27,480 bases of DNA from Sperchopsis tessellata (lineage: Eukaryota; Arthropoda; Insecta; Coleoptera; Hydrophilidae), in assembly GCA_033557685.1 (NCBI GenBank), contig JAWQRN010000654.1, positions 1 through 27,480 on the forward strand. Direction: 5' to 3'. Each line of letters starts with the position of its first letter. The first letter of the stretch is position 1. Below the pieces are notes generated by a model that was not told the origin of the DNA, did not search any database, and saw only the letters and a program-made list of their open reading frames with translations. This document shows positions 1 through 8,675 of this stretch, piece after piece. The translations under genes and the position numbers were made by a program.

Positions 1-93
1 GCCGGTTTACTTGATATTTGATTAAAATCAAATATTAAAATTACACATTTATGTACGGCCAAGGAAGCAACAAATTCCTAATCCTATTTAATT
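1..93. repeat. Dispersed repeat, copy 1, with short hairpin
   Basis: About 90 bases that recur at 19214-19300 with few differences, including the blocks GCCGGTTT, TGTACGGCCAAGGAAGCAAC and AAATTC. Both copies contain a perfect 9-bp hairpin, ATATTTGAT/ATCAAATAT; here the arms are 14-22 and 27-35 with a 4-nt loop. The repeat is cut by the left edge of the window, so its true start is not visible. The 19 kb copy continues upstream into another repeat, so this is probably an internal part of a longer element. The class is not recognised. Confidence 0.6.
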
Positions 94-330
94 TTTTTTT
101 GCAATGATTCATGTTTGAAATAAGATGGATTCATTTATTTATTTCGTCTTCAATACCATAATTATTCATTTATATCTAAAAATGTTAACAGTGGCTGTTT
201 GTAGGAGCCTATGCAGTCATATATTTACATATACTGGGGCCTACTCATTCCTAGTTACGTCACTATAGAGTTAACCAATGATACATTTGTATGAATGTAG
301 AATGTAGGGTAGAAACCGTGTAGAGGCTCT
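94..330. other. AT-rich intergenic stretch, nothing recognised
   Basis: No open frame, RNA gene or transposon end was recognised between the dispersed repeat and the Penelope-like fragment. The last part, from about 300, may still belong to the 3' region of Penelope family A: CACTTGTCAGAGCC at 323-336 (read on the minus strand) resembles the sequence following the family-A motif at 4779-4796. Confidence 0.4.
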
Positions 331-700
331 GACAAGTGTCGACGTTTTGTCCACTGTTGCAAGGGACATTTTCAAGGCGAGTGGCGTTACTTCAATTAAT
401 GAATTCATTGCACTGATCCAAATTCGGCCGGATCAGGCTTATATAGGCAATGACTGGAGTTGGGGATGCGCACTAGCGGGTGAATGTTTGCGAGCAGGAG
501 AGAAATGAGAGAGGGGGATTCGCAAAGCAATTGGTAGTTGAAAACCATCGTCCCTATTGATATTGTTGGGGCGATTATAAACCTCAATGGCTTCTCGGAA
601 TTTTCTGGGAAAATAAGAAGGCTCCTGAGCTAAGACTTTAGTATCTTGGAACATAATGGTGTGACCTGTTTCATGACGATGTTCAGCCATGGAAAAGAAA
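331..700 (-). pseudogene. Penelope-like element family A, C-terminal end and 3' region (relic)
   Basis: Read on the minus strand, this holds the last coding part of a Penelope-like retroelement downstream of its GIY-YIG endonuclease. The peptide includes AEHRHETGHTIMFQD, then SYFPRKFREAIEVYNRP and NRDDGFQLP, the usual PLE ending in which a HETGH block follows the nuclease and precedes a 'REA-E-Y' helix. The nuclease itself is missing; it is present in the sister copy at 27.0-27.4 kb, which aligns with this one from about 340 to 690. The 3' region ends in the hammerhead-like motif at 341-376. Upstream, near 690-705, the sequence changes abruptly to family B, so the copy is chimeric or broken there. 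I infer a dead 5'-truncated insertion. Confidence 0.75.
341..376 (-). ncRNA. Hammerhead-like core, family A (degenerate)
   Basis: On the minus strand it runs CTTGAAAA, stem TGTCC/GGACA, AAAA, CGTC. Stem II is a perfect 5 bp. The expected GAAA is AAAA, a likely CpG decay, so self-cleavage is not expected from this copy. Confidence 0.4.
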
Positions 701-885
701 AACATGGGAGGGCTGAGGAACTGGATAACAAAGATATTAAAAATGTTTTTTAACTTCCTATCGTAGGCCTTGCGAACAATAAGGATAGGGTAAACATTTA
801 CATGAGCAACCTGTAAAATAGAACCAAACTCTAGTTGGAAAGAATCGAGCAATAAGAGGATAAAGAACAGGTGATGAAAAAGAGT
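701..885 (-). pseudogene. Penelope-like element family B, linker fragment (inverted arm)
   Basis: On the minus strand this translates as VAHVNVYPILIVRKAYDRK then LKNIFNIFVIQ. The same block is encoded on the plus strand at 1148-1320 and 22526-22620. It is the part of family B just upstream of the GIY-YIG domain. It stops at about 705, where family-A sequence begins in the same orientation. With 1148-1320 it forms an inverted repeat of roughly 175 bp with a spacer of about 260 bp. I see no complete domain in this fragment. Confidence 0.65.
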
Positions 886-1147
886 AAATTCAAGTGAATT
901 ATAGTTAAAATTAATATATTTTTGGTTCTTGCTGATGAAGAGACAACCTGGAAATCAAAGCGATTATCAAGAATAGGAGTGGTCCCCCGACCCCCAGAAG
1001 ATGAGGGAGGTAGCTGTGTGCAGCCGGAAACAGTTTAAGAAACCGGTTTAGGTTTGAAATTTTCAGAAAAAAGACCCACACAAACAATTGCATAATTTTT
1101 CATTCTAACCACTCTAGGAACCATAAATTTGCTTTCTTCAATTCTCT
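886..1147. other. Spacer between inverted family-B arms
   Basis: The minus strand is open from 1093 to 911 with a hydrophobic, Leu/Phe-rich peptide (for example HSYLPHLLGVGGPLLFLI). It could be further upstream family-B sequence, since it leads toward the same frame, but I do not recognise a reverse transcriptase motif. No other feature is visible. Confidence 0.35.
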
Positions 1148-1822
1148 TTTTCATCGCCTGTTCTGTATCCCCTTATCGCTCGGTTCTTTCCAATTGAGCT
1201 TGGTACTATTTTGCATGTTGCCCATGTGAATGGTTACCGTATCTATATTGTTCGCAAGGCCTATGATAGGAAGTTAAAAAACATATTTCATTATCTTTGT
1301 TATCCAGATCCCTAGCCTGCTCCCAACTCTTACGTTTCCATCCCCTTCTATGGACCTGTATCTCCTGCTCTGTGGGTGTGGAGCAGAGAATGTTGGGGAG
1401 ACTGGACATTCTTTTAACACACGTTACAAGGAACAGCTTCACAGCATAAAATACGCCATTGATGACTCTAGCTTCGACATACATGTTATGTCCAGTAGTC
1501 ATGAACCCAATCCTAATAATCCTATCATCCTTCACAAATATCCCAAGGGTAAGAATTTAGACGTTGCTCAATTTATAATAATCCCCAACAGACCTACATC
1601 GACCTGCAGTTGGTAGGTTTGGTGACACTGGTTAGTTGTGTTGTTGCGTTCACTGACACAAGGTAGAATTGCAGTTTTAATTAATTGTTTTTCAAGTCGC
1701 TAATTGCTGTATAGTGTTTTTAGCTTGAGAATGACCTAGTGTGGTCAAAACTGGTCGCAATATTATGTATATCTCAAAAAAACTTTGTGGAACGACAATA
1801 TTTTCTATTTTCTAAATCATTA
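1148..1822 (+). pseudogene. Penelope-like element family B, GIY-YIG end (relic)
   Basis: The plus strand encodes the linker block (HVNG, IVRKAYDRK in shifted frames) and then a degenerate GIY-YIG nuclease: LYLLLCGCGAENVGETGHSF, TRYKEQLHSIKYA and DDSSFDIHV. The CxC pair, the N-VGETG remnant of the YIG strand and the catalytic-type Arg in TRYKE are visible, followed by the family-B tail PNPNNPIILHKYPKGK. Frame changes and stops show it is inactive. The 3' region carries a hammerhead-like motif at 1724-1756 and ends in a block (AACTTTGTGGAACGACAATA) shared with the two copies near 22-23 kb. A minus-strand Jockey-like LINE abuts at about 1823. Confidence 0.75.
1724..1756 (+). ncRNA. Hammerhead-like core, family B copy 1
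   Basis: CTTGAGAATGACC, a 6-nt loop, GGTC, AAAA, then CTGGTC. The GAAA block has become AAAA; compare the intact GAAA in the 21938-21970 copy. Confidence 0.4.
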
Positions 1823-2795
1823 TTAAACCTGCTTGGCAAATTTGATGGTTTAAAACGTTTCAAGAGCCTTGGCTCATTTGATGGATGCATCAGCCTATTT
1901 GCGAGCTCGTTAGGGTGTGCTTCAATTCTTTCACTGTACTTAACACTGAATTTTTGTATTTCCTCTTTCACAGCGGGTACGCATAGATCTTTCTGTATGG
2001 TTATTGTTAATTGATAATTCCTACCTATCATCCAGTAGAAACTACTTACTTTCAGCCCAAGCTCTTTTCGTTTAGTAAATATGTGTTTTCTCCAGTTAAG
2101 CCGCATGTCGAGGTGAAGGCATAGGTACTTTGCACTTTCTGATTGTTGAAGTTGCTTTCCGTTTAGGGTTATTGATGGGCAATTGTCCTTTTTAAAAGTA
2201 AATGGAACATGGATAGACTTACCTACATTTACCTTGATTCTAAGTTTTTTTAGCCACTTTTGGATTTTGTCCAAATTGGCTTAAAGGTGCTTTGAAGCCA
2301 TCCTGGGGTTGGTGTGCTATGCCAGTATTGTAGTATCGTCTGCGAATGTTGCGGCTGATGTTAGTCTTGTTGTTGGTAAGTCAGCTGTATACTGCAGATA
2401 TAATATGGGCTCCACTATGCTTCCCTGCAGTATACCTGCTAGTATTGGTTGCAAATCAGTGCAAATCTCTGTATTCATTTCCATGCTTCACCAGAAAGGT
2501 TCGTTAGATAGGATTTCATTATTTCATAAATGTGGTAAGGTAGTAGTTTCTTCAGTTTGTAGCATAATCCTGTATGCCACACCCTGTCGAAGACCTGAAT
2601 TATATCCAGAAAAGCGGCTGAGCAATATCTTTTCCCTTCTAAGGGATTTTGTAGATTTTATCAACGATTCTGTGGATTTTTGTTCCGAGCTGATTTCTGT
2701 ATCCATACTGGTGATCTGGGATTATTTCTTCCTTATCCAGGATCGGTTTGATTCTCTTGAAGAGTACCCTCTAAAACATCTTTGAAAATTTCAAA
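1823..2795 (-). pseudogene. Jockey-like non-LTR retrotransposon, reverse transcriptase part (relic)
   Basis: Minus-strand translations in several frames give the second half of a Jockey-type reverse transcriptase. Visible in order are a degenerate palm region, a 'GILQGSIVEPILYL' block (normally GVPQGS-LGPLLYL), the catalytic ATFADDTTILA at about 2350-2320 (FADD at 2346-2335), then WLKKLRIKVNVGKS, HVPFTFKK, SAKYLCLHLDMRLNWRKHIF and KRKELGLK. The C-terminus (VPAVKEEIQKFSVKYSERI, AHPNELANRLM) follows directly after YWMIGRNYQLT. Roughly 60 residues normally found there (the W-G-Q-W thumb part) are missing, an internal deletion. Frameshifts in the palm confirm it is dead. It probably inserted beside, or was truncated at, the end of Penelope family B. 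Confidence 0.85.
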
Positions 2796-3234
2796 ATGGG
2801 CCGCAGGCAATTTTCAGAAAATGTTCTAGAACAAACGTGTTTTAATGCAGAATTATTATTGTGGTTAAATAAATTTTTTAAAAGTAAATAATCTGGACAG
2901 AAAAGGTTATACTAGAATATTAAATTAATATTTTTTAATTCAGATTTTCAAAAATTTCGAATTCGTAACTGCTTTGCGGTCGACTTTCAGAGGTCTGTCA
3001 ACTTCTTGGCCAACTATGGCCTAACAGATAAGTACAAAAATAACAAGCACAAATTCAACCAAAACAAAATGTTTTGTGTTCATCGTATTATCATCTACGT
3101 TTTTTCACAAATACCTTGTATTTTATTTGATCTCATGTGTAAAGTTTTTTTCCTTTAATATAACAATAAGTAGTAAAGTTTCAAATTAGTGGCAAATTTA
3201 GGCTAAAGTAAAATGAGATTGACTAAAATAGAAC
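2796..3234. other. Intergenic AT-rich stretch
   Basis: No coding or transposon signal was recognised. A minus-strand LINE ends at 2795 and a Penelope-like 3' region begins near 3235. Confidence 0.4.
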
Positions 3235-3417
3235 TTATTGAATTATTATCTTTAGGCTTTCCGGGAGATAACTATGTGCTGGTTTTTATTTTTGCTGATC
3301 TGTCGTCCACTGTTGCAGACGACATTATCAAGATATGTAGCTCTTAAAAGTGCAAATTATAGATTGCCATGCAGCTTTGAAAAGTGCTAGATGTAGGTGC
3401 CGACCAGCTCTAAAAAG
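3235..3417 (-). repeat. Penelope-like 3' region, family C, arm 1
   Basis: On the minus strand this matches 4298-4480 on the plus strand: AGAGCTGGTCGGCA, CTAGCA(C/T)TTTTCA, GAGCTACAT, the hammerhead-like motif (3297-3332), AGCAAAAA, then GTTATCTCC and GGAAA. No nuclease coding sequence is attached. I assign it to a Penelope-like element only from the motif and its resemblance to families A and B. Confidence 0.55.
3297..3332 (-). ncRNA. Hammerhead-like core, family C arm 1
   Basis: CTTGATAA, TGTCG...GGACGA, then CAGATC. The GAAA box is lost (ACAG), so it is inactive; stem II is partly kept. Confidence 0.3.
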
Positions 3418-3429
3418 TATTGAATTATT

Positions 3430-4110
3430 GATAATTGTTGATTTCAGTAATCGCAAGGAGACTCATTCGGAAAAGCTTGTTATGCGTTTAATGACACTCA
3501 CTCAAACAGATCTCCAAATTAGTAGATCTACAATATCAAGAATAATTCTTCAATAATTTGAGGAGGTGAAAAGTGTAGAAAACTGTCTAACTTCAGGAAG
3601 AATGTTACTGATAAGTCACAAACATCTATCAGACAACTTGCTGCTGATCATATCATAGAAGGATCATGAAGAAATATATTAAAAGCCTAAAATATACCCT
3701 TACAAGACACATTTAGTGCAGGAATGGTCAGAAAATGATTTTGATCGTAAGGTGCAAGTTGCAGAAAATATGATGAACAAAACTGAAACTGTTGAAAATT
3801 TTCAAAAACGTTTTTTCTGACGAAGCTACATTTATGTTAAATGGTTCTGTAAACCGGCCTAACTGTACATATTGGCATGCAGGTAAATTTCGTGGTTCAC
3901 ACACAATATCCAGAAAAGGTTAATATTTGGTGTGGAATATTTGATGATAATGTCATCCGTCCTTTCTTTATATGTGTAACACTAACATCAGCTGTATACT
4001 TAGAGTAATTACAAAATCAGATTGTACCAACAATAAAAGCGACTAAGTCAAATCCAGTTTCAGCAAGATGGTGCTCCACCTTACTTTAGTCAACAAGTTC
4101 ATGATTTATC
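3430..4110 (+). pseudogene. Tc1-like transposase relic 1
   Basis: The frame shifts several times, but the order of a Tc1/mariner-superfamily transposase is clear. An N-terminal helix-turn-helix reads SRSTISRIILQ, FEEVKSVENCLTSGR. A linker follows (YPYKTHLVQEWSENDFDRKV). Next is the first catalytic Asp in a block read as [17 protein letters not shown], then [20 protein letters not shown] with RPFFICVTL, then YLE-LQNQIVPTI, and the second Asp in FQQDGAPPYFSQQVHDL. The WPPRSPDLTPLD block and the C-terminus are absent, cut off by family-C repeats. Inverted family-C repeats flank it at 3235-3417 and 4257-4480. The relic may have inserted into, or been captured between, those copies. Confidence 0.8.
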
Positions 4111-4111
4111 T

Positions 4112-4255
4112 TTTGGTTATTCGTGAGATAAATGTGTTTTGCTTTTCTTTTTGCTTATGTTTCGTACGCCATTGCAGGTGACATCAAGACATGTAGATCC
4201 TAATAGTGCAAATTGTAGACTGCCATATATTTCTGAAAAGTGGCCAAAATAAAAT
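4112..4255 (-). repeat. Penelope-like 3' region, family C, arm 2
   Basis: On the minus strand: GGCCACTTTTCAGAAA, GCAGTCTACAATTTGCAC, ACATGTCTTGATGTCACC, then GCGTACGAAACATAAGCAA and TTATCTCACG. It matches arm 1 with more divergence and lies back to back with arm 3, which starts at 4257. Confidence 0.5.
4155..4188 (-). ncRNA. Hammerhead-like core, family C arm 2
   Basis: CTTGATG, then a 17-nt stem-loop region, TACGAAACATA. GAAAC is kept, but the first core strand is shortened by about three bases. Confidence 0.3.
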
Positions 4256-4256
4256 T

Positions 4257-4480
4257 CTATGACTAGCACTTTTGAGAGTGACATACCTAGCATTTTTTAA
4301 AGCTGGTCGGCATCTACACCTAGCATTTTTCAGAGCTACATGCTAATCTACAATTACGACTTTTAAGAGCTACATTTCTTGATAATGTCCTTACAACGGT
4401 GGATGAAACGTAGGCAAAAAGAAAGGCCAAAATATGGTTATCTCCTGGAAAACCTAAAGAAATGAGTTCGAATTAGGAAT
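4257..4480 (+). repeat. Penelope-like 3' region, family C, arm 3
   Basis: This contains several degenerate units of roughly 33 bp, each with (C)CTAGCA-TTTT-(A/G)AG and GAGCTACAT or GGTCGGCATCTACA. The hammerhead-like motif follows at 4378-4412, then GGCAAAAAGAAAGGCC and GGTTATCTCCTGGAAAACC. It is the reverse complement of arm 1 over about 180 bp and of arm 2 over about 140 bp. A further scrap of this family is at 23829-23870. Confidence 0.55.
4378..4412 (+). ncRNA. Hammerhead-like core, family C arm 3
   Basis: CTTGATAA, stem TGTCC/GGAT(G), GAAA, CGTA. This is the best-preserved family-C core: GAAA is intact and the site would be UA. Confidence 0.4.
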
Positions 4481-4690
4481 GCGAGAGCAAATTTATTTAT
4501 TTATTTACATTACTCAATATTATACAATTAGAAAGTAGAAAACAACAACATATTGTTTTAAAGATAATACGGGAAGCTAATAATATACACAAATGAACAA
4601 AAAACCTAAATATAATTCATTATTTCATTTAAAAATAGTAACACAAAATAATTATCCGCTAAACAACTCCCATAGAACAGATCTCAATTG
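4481..4690. other. AT-rich stretch with short TTTA tract
   Basis: A run of ATTTATTTATTTATTTACAT at about 4493-4511 looks like the antisense tail of a retrotransposed sequence; the rest shows nothing recognisable. Confidence 0.3.
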
Positions 4691-4815
4691 CAAGATACTG
4701 GTTCACTGCACTGAATTCATTTGTTGAAGTAACATCTATCACCTCGAAAATTTCCCTTGTAACAGTGGACGAAACGTCAGCACTTATCAGAACCTTTACA
4801 TTTATACAAACCTTA
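4691..4815 (+). mobile_element. Penelope family A, 3' terminal fragment
   Basis: Matches the reverse complement of 323-430: CACTGCACTGAATTCATT, TTGAAGTAACA, CCTCGAAAAT, CAGTGGACGAAACGTC, CACTTATCAGAACC. Only the non-coding 3' end is present, so this is a very short 5'-truncated insertion or a solo end. It is the only family-A copy in the window that keeps GAAAC in the hammerhead-like core. Confidence 0.65.
4743..4778 (+). ncRNA. Hammerhead-like core, family A, best copy
   Basis: CTCGAAAA, TTTCC...GGACGAAA, then CGTC. The GAAA box and the A-CG-UC junction expected before a cleavage site are intact; stem II keeps only TCC/GGA. Confidence 0.4.
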
Positions 4816-5095
4816 TGATGTATTTTTCCATATTTCTGAAGTAAGTACCTTTCAAATGATGTAAAGTTAAACCTATGCTACCATTTAAAAATCTAAGATG
4901 GCAGCATCTGGCAACAAGCTGTTCCACAAAACAAATGAATAGTTTACCCTACCAAATGTCAAACCATTTGCACGTCATTCCACTTGGTGCAATATTTTGT
5001 ACACACCTGTAGATATATATTATTTATTTGTTTGACGTTTCGCACCCAATATAAATCACTTTGTATTTCATCAATATTACATTTTAACTAACCAA
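4816..5095. other. Unassigned AT-rich stretch
   Basis: No coding or RNA signal was recognised. GGTGCAATATTTTGTACACA near 4987 and the blocks before it are not attributable to any family I can name. Confidence 0.3.
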
Positions 5096-5820
5096 TATAT
5101 CAGCTAATGCTCTCTCTCCGCTGTCGAACCCTGGCCTCCTTGAATTTTCGCCTTCATTCCCCTCTATCTCTAGCTTCTCTCTTCCATTTTCTACTTCCTA
5201 GAATATCTTTTGCGTCATTATCGACCGTCTCTTCCCATCTCTTCCTTGATCTTCCTCTGGGTCTCACTCTTTGCATTCTTCTGTAATTAGCTGTTTAAGT
5301 AGTCTTTCTTCTTCCGTTTTTGCCACATGGCCCACCCACTGTAATCTCTGTATTGTAATATGTAATCTGATAGCTTTGGGTCTATAAAATTGTGATACAA
5401 TTCATAATCGTATCCGATCCTCCAAATATTGTTTTCTTATATTGGGCTTGATATTCTCCTTAATATTTTTATTTCAAAGATGTCTATGTCATTAGCTAAT
5501 TTTTGAGCTAGTACCCATGTTTCGCAGCCATAGGTTATGATGGGTCATACTATGGTTTTATATGTTCTTAATTTAATGTGTTGGAGTATTACTCTCGACT
5601 TGAATGTCAGCTAGCGCAAAATATGCTCTGTTGGCTACCGTAATCTGCCTTCCTATTTCTCCATTTATAGTCAGTTCCATTCCAAGGTAATTACAGCGCT
5701 TTACATCCTCTATACGAACTTCTTCAATTTCAGCTAATGCTATCTTATGCATATTTCTGGCATTTTTATGTTTCGGGTAATAGTGATTTCGTATTCATTT
5801 TCCCAACTTGCAAATGTAAT
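5096..5820 (-). pseudogene. RTE-like LINE, C-terminal end of reverse transcriptase (relic)
   Basis: Minus-strand frames give, in order: IEDVKRCNYLGMELTINGEI and GRQITVANRAYFAL (the 'F-YLGS-I---G----EI--RI--A--A' block), a degenerate 'L-Y-T-I-P-L-YG-E-W' region (THHNLWLRNMGTS), NKNIKENIKPNI, RIGYDYELYHNFIDPK, then LQWVGHVAKTEEERLLKQLI. The tail has a degenerate RGR-RKRWEE and KWKREARDRG. The pattern matches the C-terminal third of RTE/CR1-type LINEs, where the 'W-GH--RM' motif and an Arg-rich tail follow the palm and thumb. The catalytic YADD is not present, so this is a 5'-truncated, frameshifted insertion. Confidence 0.75.
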
Positions 5821-7200
5821 TTTTAAGGGTTGGTAATATATGTTTTGTTTCATAGCTAAGCAGAAAATATAAAAATACTCATTATGTATAAAAATATATT
5901 TTATTGGAAAGCTCTACTAGTTTTTCCACAATAACATTTTTTAGTGGGAAAATTACTATGTTTATTACATAGTTGCATTAATGCAAATAATAAATTTTCC
6001 AACAAAAAAAAGTTTTGGTCGAACACGTGGTTGGGATTCCCACTGAAATCAATTTGAACATAAATTATATTATTAGTATATGAAAAATTTTCTATGTAAT
6101 TTAACTATTGTTGGTAAAATCAACCATTTATGAGAAAAAGTGAAAAATGTAAGAGACAGATTTCAAAGTCATGTAGAATTGCTCTCTTATCTTACATCAT
6201 CTTTATTTTTTTCTTATAAATGTGTATAAAAATTAAAAAACAAAAATGGGACTAGACACATATGAGTGCATTTTAAATTACATAACTAGAAACTGAAATC
6301 ATAAGTTGCACAAAGGTTAGAGAGTTTATTAGGTAAAATTTACATCACGGCCACATATAACCTGAAGTTTAATTGTATTAATTGCCCCATAAAAAACCAA
6401 TTACATAATTGAATTCTGAGAATATGAATAAATTAAACGTTTTAATTTACACCGGCAAAAATCTTTTACTACTAAATTGCTATCTACAGCTGCAGGCCGG
6501 TAATTTTTGCTGATAAAAAATGTATGATTAATTCTCCTTTGGCTGCCTTTTTTAAAGTGAATTTCCTGGCCTCCTGTTATACACATTCATTTTTAAGGCT
6601 GATTTTTATACAAATAGCTACAGTTCAGTTAATTAACTGATAGTAGAAATTCTTGTTTAGCTGTTTGTATCCTCTTGTACAGCACGTTTATGCTAAACAA
6701 CTTGTTGTTCCAGGTACCTATAATATTTTACTGAATTGAATTATTCTTAATAACACATACGTATCTCTTATAATTAAATTTACATTGAATGTAAATGAAG
6801 TACGATGAAAAATAAGTTGACTTGTTAATGATGTAATTGTTATTATTATATAAACAGATTTCAATTGGTGGCCATGAATATTTAATTTCAACTACCTGAA
6901 ATAAAATTGGCTCTAATATGTGAAGAAAATCTGTATACTCTGCACAAATCTTGTGCATGTTTCTTTCCAAATTCAGTAGTCTTTTATTGGTGCATACAAG
7001 TTAGATATATTTATTTTGTTTTTTTTTATTTTATTTATTTATTGGCAGAAGGAAACATCAATAATAATACAATTGCATTTGCAAATATACATAAAAAAAC
7101 AAAAAAACTACACCTTCTGCCAACCAGATCAGATCAAGTAATCTGTAATAAACAGATGCCCTGCTCTACCCCAAAAACCTGCTTGACAATTAAAAGAAAA
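5821..7200. other. AT-rich stretch without recognised genes
   Basis: About 1.4 kb of AT-rich sequence. Short open frames at 6401-6586, 6728-6970 and 6907-7224 are low-complexity and unlike any family I know. Minor structure: a 9-bp inverted pair TTGTTTAGC/GCTAAACAA at about 6654-6700, and a TTTATTTATTTATTGGCAG tract near 7028-7048 that looks like the antisense tail of a retrotransposed sequence. Confidence 0.4.
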
Positions 7201-7220
7201 AATAATAATAATAATAATAA
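7201..7220. repeat. (AAT)n microsatellite
   Basis: About seven AAT units. On the minus strand it follows directly after the LINE reverse transcriptase scrap and may have expanded inside it. Confidence 0.8.
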
Positions 7221-7224
7221 ATGA

Positions 7225-7385
7225 GAAATATGGATCCCTGTGGTACATCAACATGCATACAACAAGAATCCGATACAGCACCCGAAGGCAATCCAACAAT
7301 CTGAGATCTGTGCGTAAGATAGGATCTTATCCACTTTAGAGGTCTACCTCTTATGCCTTAAGTACATACGGTGCTACAGCCAAAG
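7225..7385 (-). pseudogene. LINE reverse transcriptase scrap
   Basis: The minus strand reads GIRGRPLKWIRSYLTHRSQI, VGLPSGAVSDSCCMHVDVPQ, GSIFLI. This is the 'YGIRG-PL-WF-SYL--R-Q-V' block and the 'VPQGSILGPLLF' motif of a CR1/Jockey-group reverse transcriptase, cut before the catalytic YADD. The frame is open across about 50 residues. It follows the hAT relic directly on the minus strand and is broken at its 3' side by the AAT tract. Confidence 0.75.
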
Positions 7386-7389
7386 TAAT

Positions 7390-8180
7390 GCAGTCATTCT
7401 GATGTTCATTTGTTATCCTTGGTCTGAACTTTGATTTTAAAAAATTAATTTTTGAAAAACCAGTTTCGCATAGGTAAGTTGTTTCAAAGCACGAGTCTTT
7501 GAAACGTTTCCTTTACGAGTGGATATTTTCTCTCATCTACACGTGCCCAAAAATCTGTTTTGCGAAATTTCAGAAATATTGGTATCATGGATTTAAAATG
7601 AATGTAGCAATATAGCTGAATTTTACAAAAATCAGAAAATCTAATTTTTAAGTTCGGTTAAACTTTCTGAATAACTTATTTGTGTCAATTTCCTTATATT
7701 CATTAACATAGTTCCCCAAATTTGGAAAGTGACTAAAGTTACATTCTTTTATTTGGGTTATCCACAAATTTAATTTTGATTTAAATGTGTTTACACAGTA
7801 ATAGTTCTTTTGTTTCCCATGAAGTTCAAGATTGATTTTATTCATTTTTGACGTTATGTCTATAAGAAAGGCTAACTTAGATAACCAGCTATGATCACTA
7901 ACAGAATGCAGACCAATTTACTGATTATGATCACTAAGTACTTAATAAGTTTCGTTTCTGGATTCTACTGTTTTATCTCTGGAAGAAGCTCTAAAAATCA
8001 TTGTAGGATTTTTCCATTACTAAGCTATCTAATTTCAGAATGTAACGTTAAAGTTCCATAATCAGCATCAAGTTCATCAGTCAGTATTTTAAATAATCTG
8101 AGCTGAAGTGGTCTGGCACGAATAGAATTTACAATTTTTAGATCAACCTTCAGCACTTATGCACATAATGCCTGTTGATG
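7390..8180 (-). pseudogene. hAT transposase relic (ZBED5/SCAND3-like), C-terminal half
   Basis: Minus-strand frames give VHQQALCAKVL (first frame from 8180), then LKIVNSIRARPLQLRLFKIL with TDELDADYGTLTLHSEIR-LSNGKILQ, LSKLAFLIDITSKMNKINL, ELHGKQKNYYCVNTFKSKLN and CNFSHFPNL. The dimerisation region ends in STYLCETGFSKINFLKSKFR followed by ITNEHQND. This order (HR-AL, 'IK-RPL-SRLF', 'LLLHTEVRWLS-GKVL', 'LNLQLQGK', C-terminal 'S-YLCE--FS') is that of domesticated-type hAT proteins such as ZBED5 and SCAND3 and their parent transposons. Stops and frameshifts are frequent. A 3.75 kb transposon interrupts it at 8181; the upstream part resumes at 11935. Confidence 0.8.
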
Positions 8181-8182
8181 TA

Positions 8183-8228
8183 CAGGGTGATTCACAATAT
8201 TTGCCCCCCCCCCACTAACTCTTATTAT
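8183..8228 (+). repeat. Left terminal inverted repeat
   Basis: The first 13 bases are identical to the right end; the next approximately 30 match with small gaps. A run of ten C (8204-8213) interrupts it and may be a later expansion. Confidence 0.7.
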
Positions 8229-8675
8229 AAGAGTTATAAAACAAGTTAAATATAAAAGTTATAGGATTTCATCTATATATTTTTTAAATACTAAAAAACA
8301 AATTCCTGAATAGGTCAGGTGATATAAGAATGGAGGTGATTTTTTTAAAGGGAACACCTGTATAATTTTACCTTTTCTTTTAGATCCTTTTCTGATTTCA
8401 AATATATAAAAGTTGATAGGTCTAGCTGTTATAGCTTTTGACATATTGAACTTTGAAAATGCTCTTAATATGCATTATTTTAAAGCTTGTTACTGACAGA
8501 AGTGCAGTAGGCTATGGTTGATGATCTGTGACAACATTGTTTCTTTATTACCATTGTTATTATTTGATATTTGTTAGTATTATTTCATTAAAATGGTTTA
8601 CATAGAAGCAAAAAAGTTTGAAATATTTTCCCTTTATTTAAAAATAAAAAAGAAACTGCAAAAAGAAAGTATAGA

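Noticed and set aside
2309..2785. 158-codon plus-strand frame
   Set aside because: It is antisense to the Jockey-like reverse transcriptase, whose FADD and PQGS-like motifs are on the minus strand.
2920..2985. Possible splice acceptor and exon near 2943
   Set aside because: A T-rich tract ends in TTCAG, but the following frames close quickly and no donor or motif is visible.
3235..4480. Outer inverted repeats as true TIRs of a Tc1-like transposon
   Set aside because: The repeats carry a Penelope-type end motif and occur a third time at 4112-4255 and partly at 23829, so they are better explained as separate family-C copies. Kept open as a finding.
6654..6700. 9-bp inverted pair as a regulatory hairpin
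   Set aside because: The loop is about 30 nt and such pairs are expected by chance in AT-rich DNA; no repeat or conserved neighbour supports it.
7010..7224. 105-codon plus-strand frame ending in poly-Asn
   Set aside because: The Asn run is the AAT microsatellite, and the rest is antisense to a LINE tail or AT-rich sequence.
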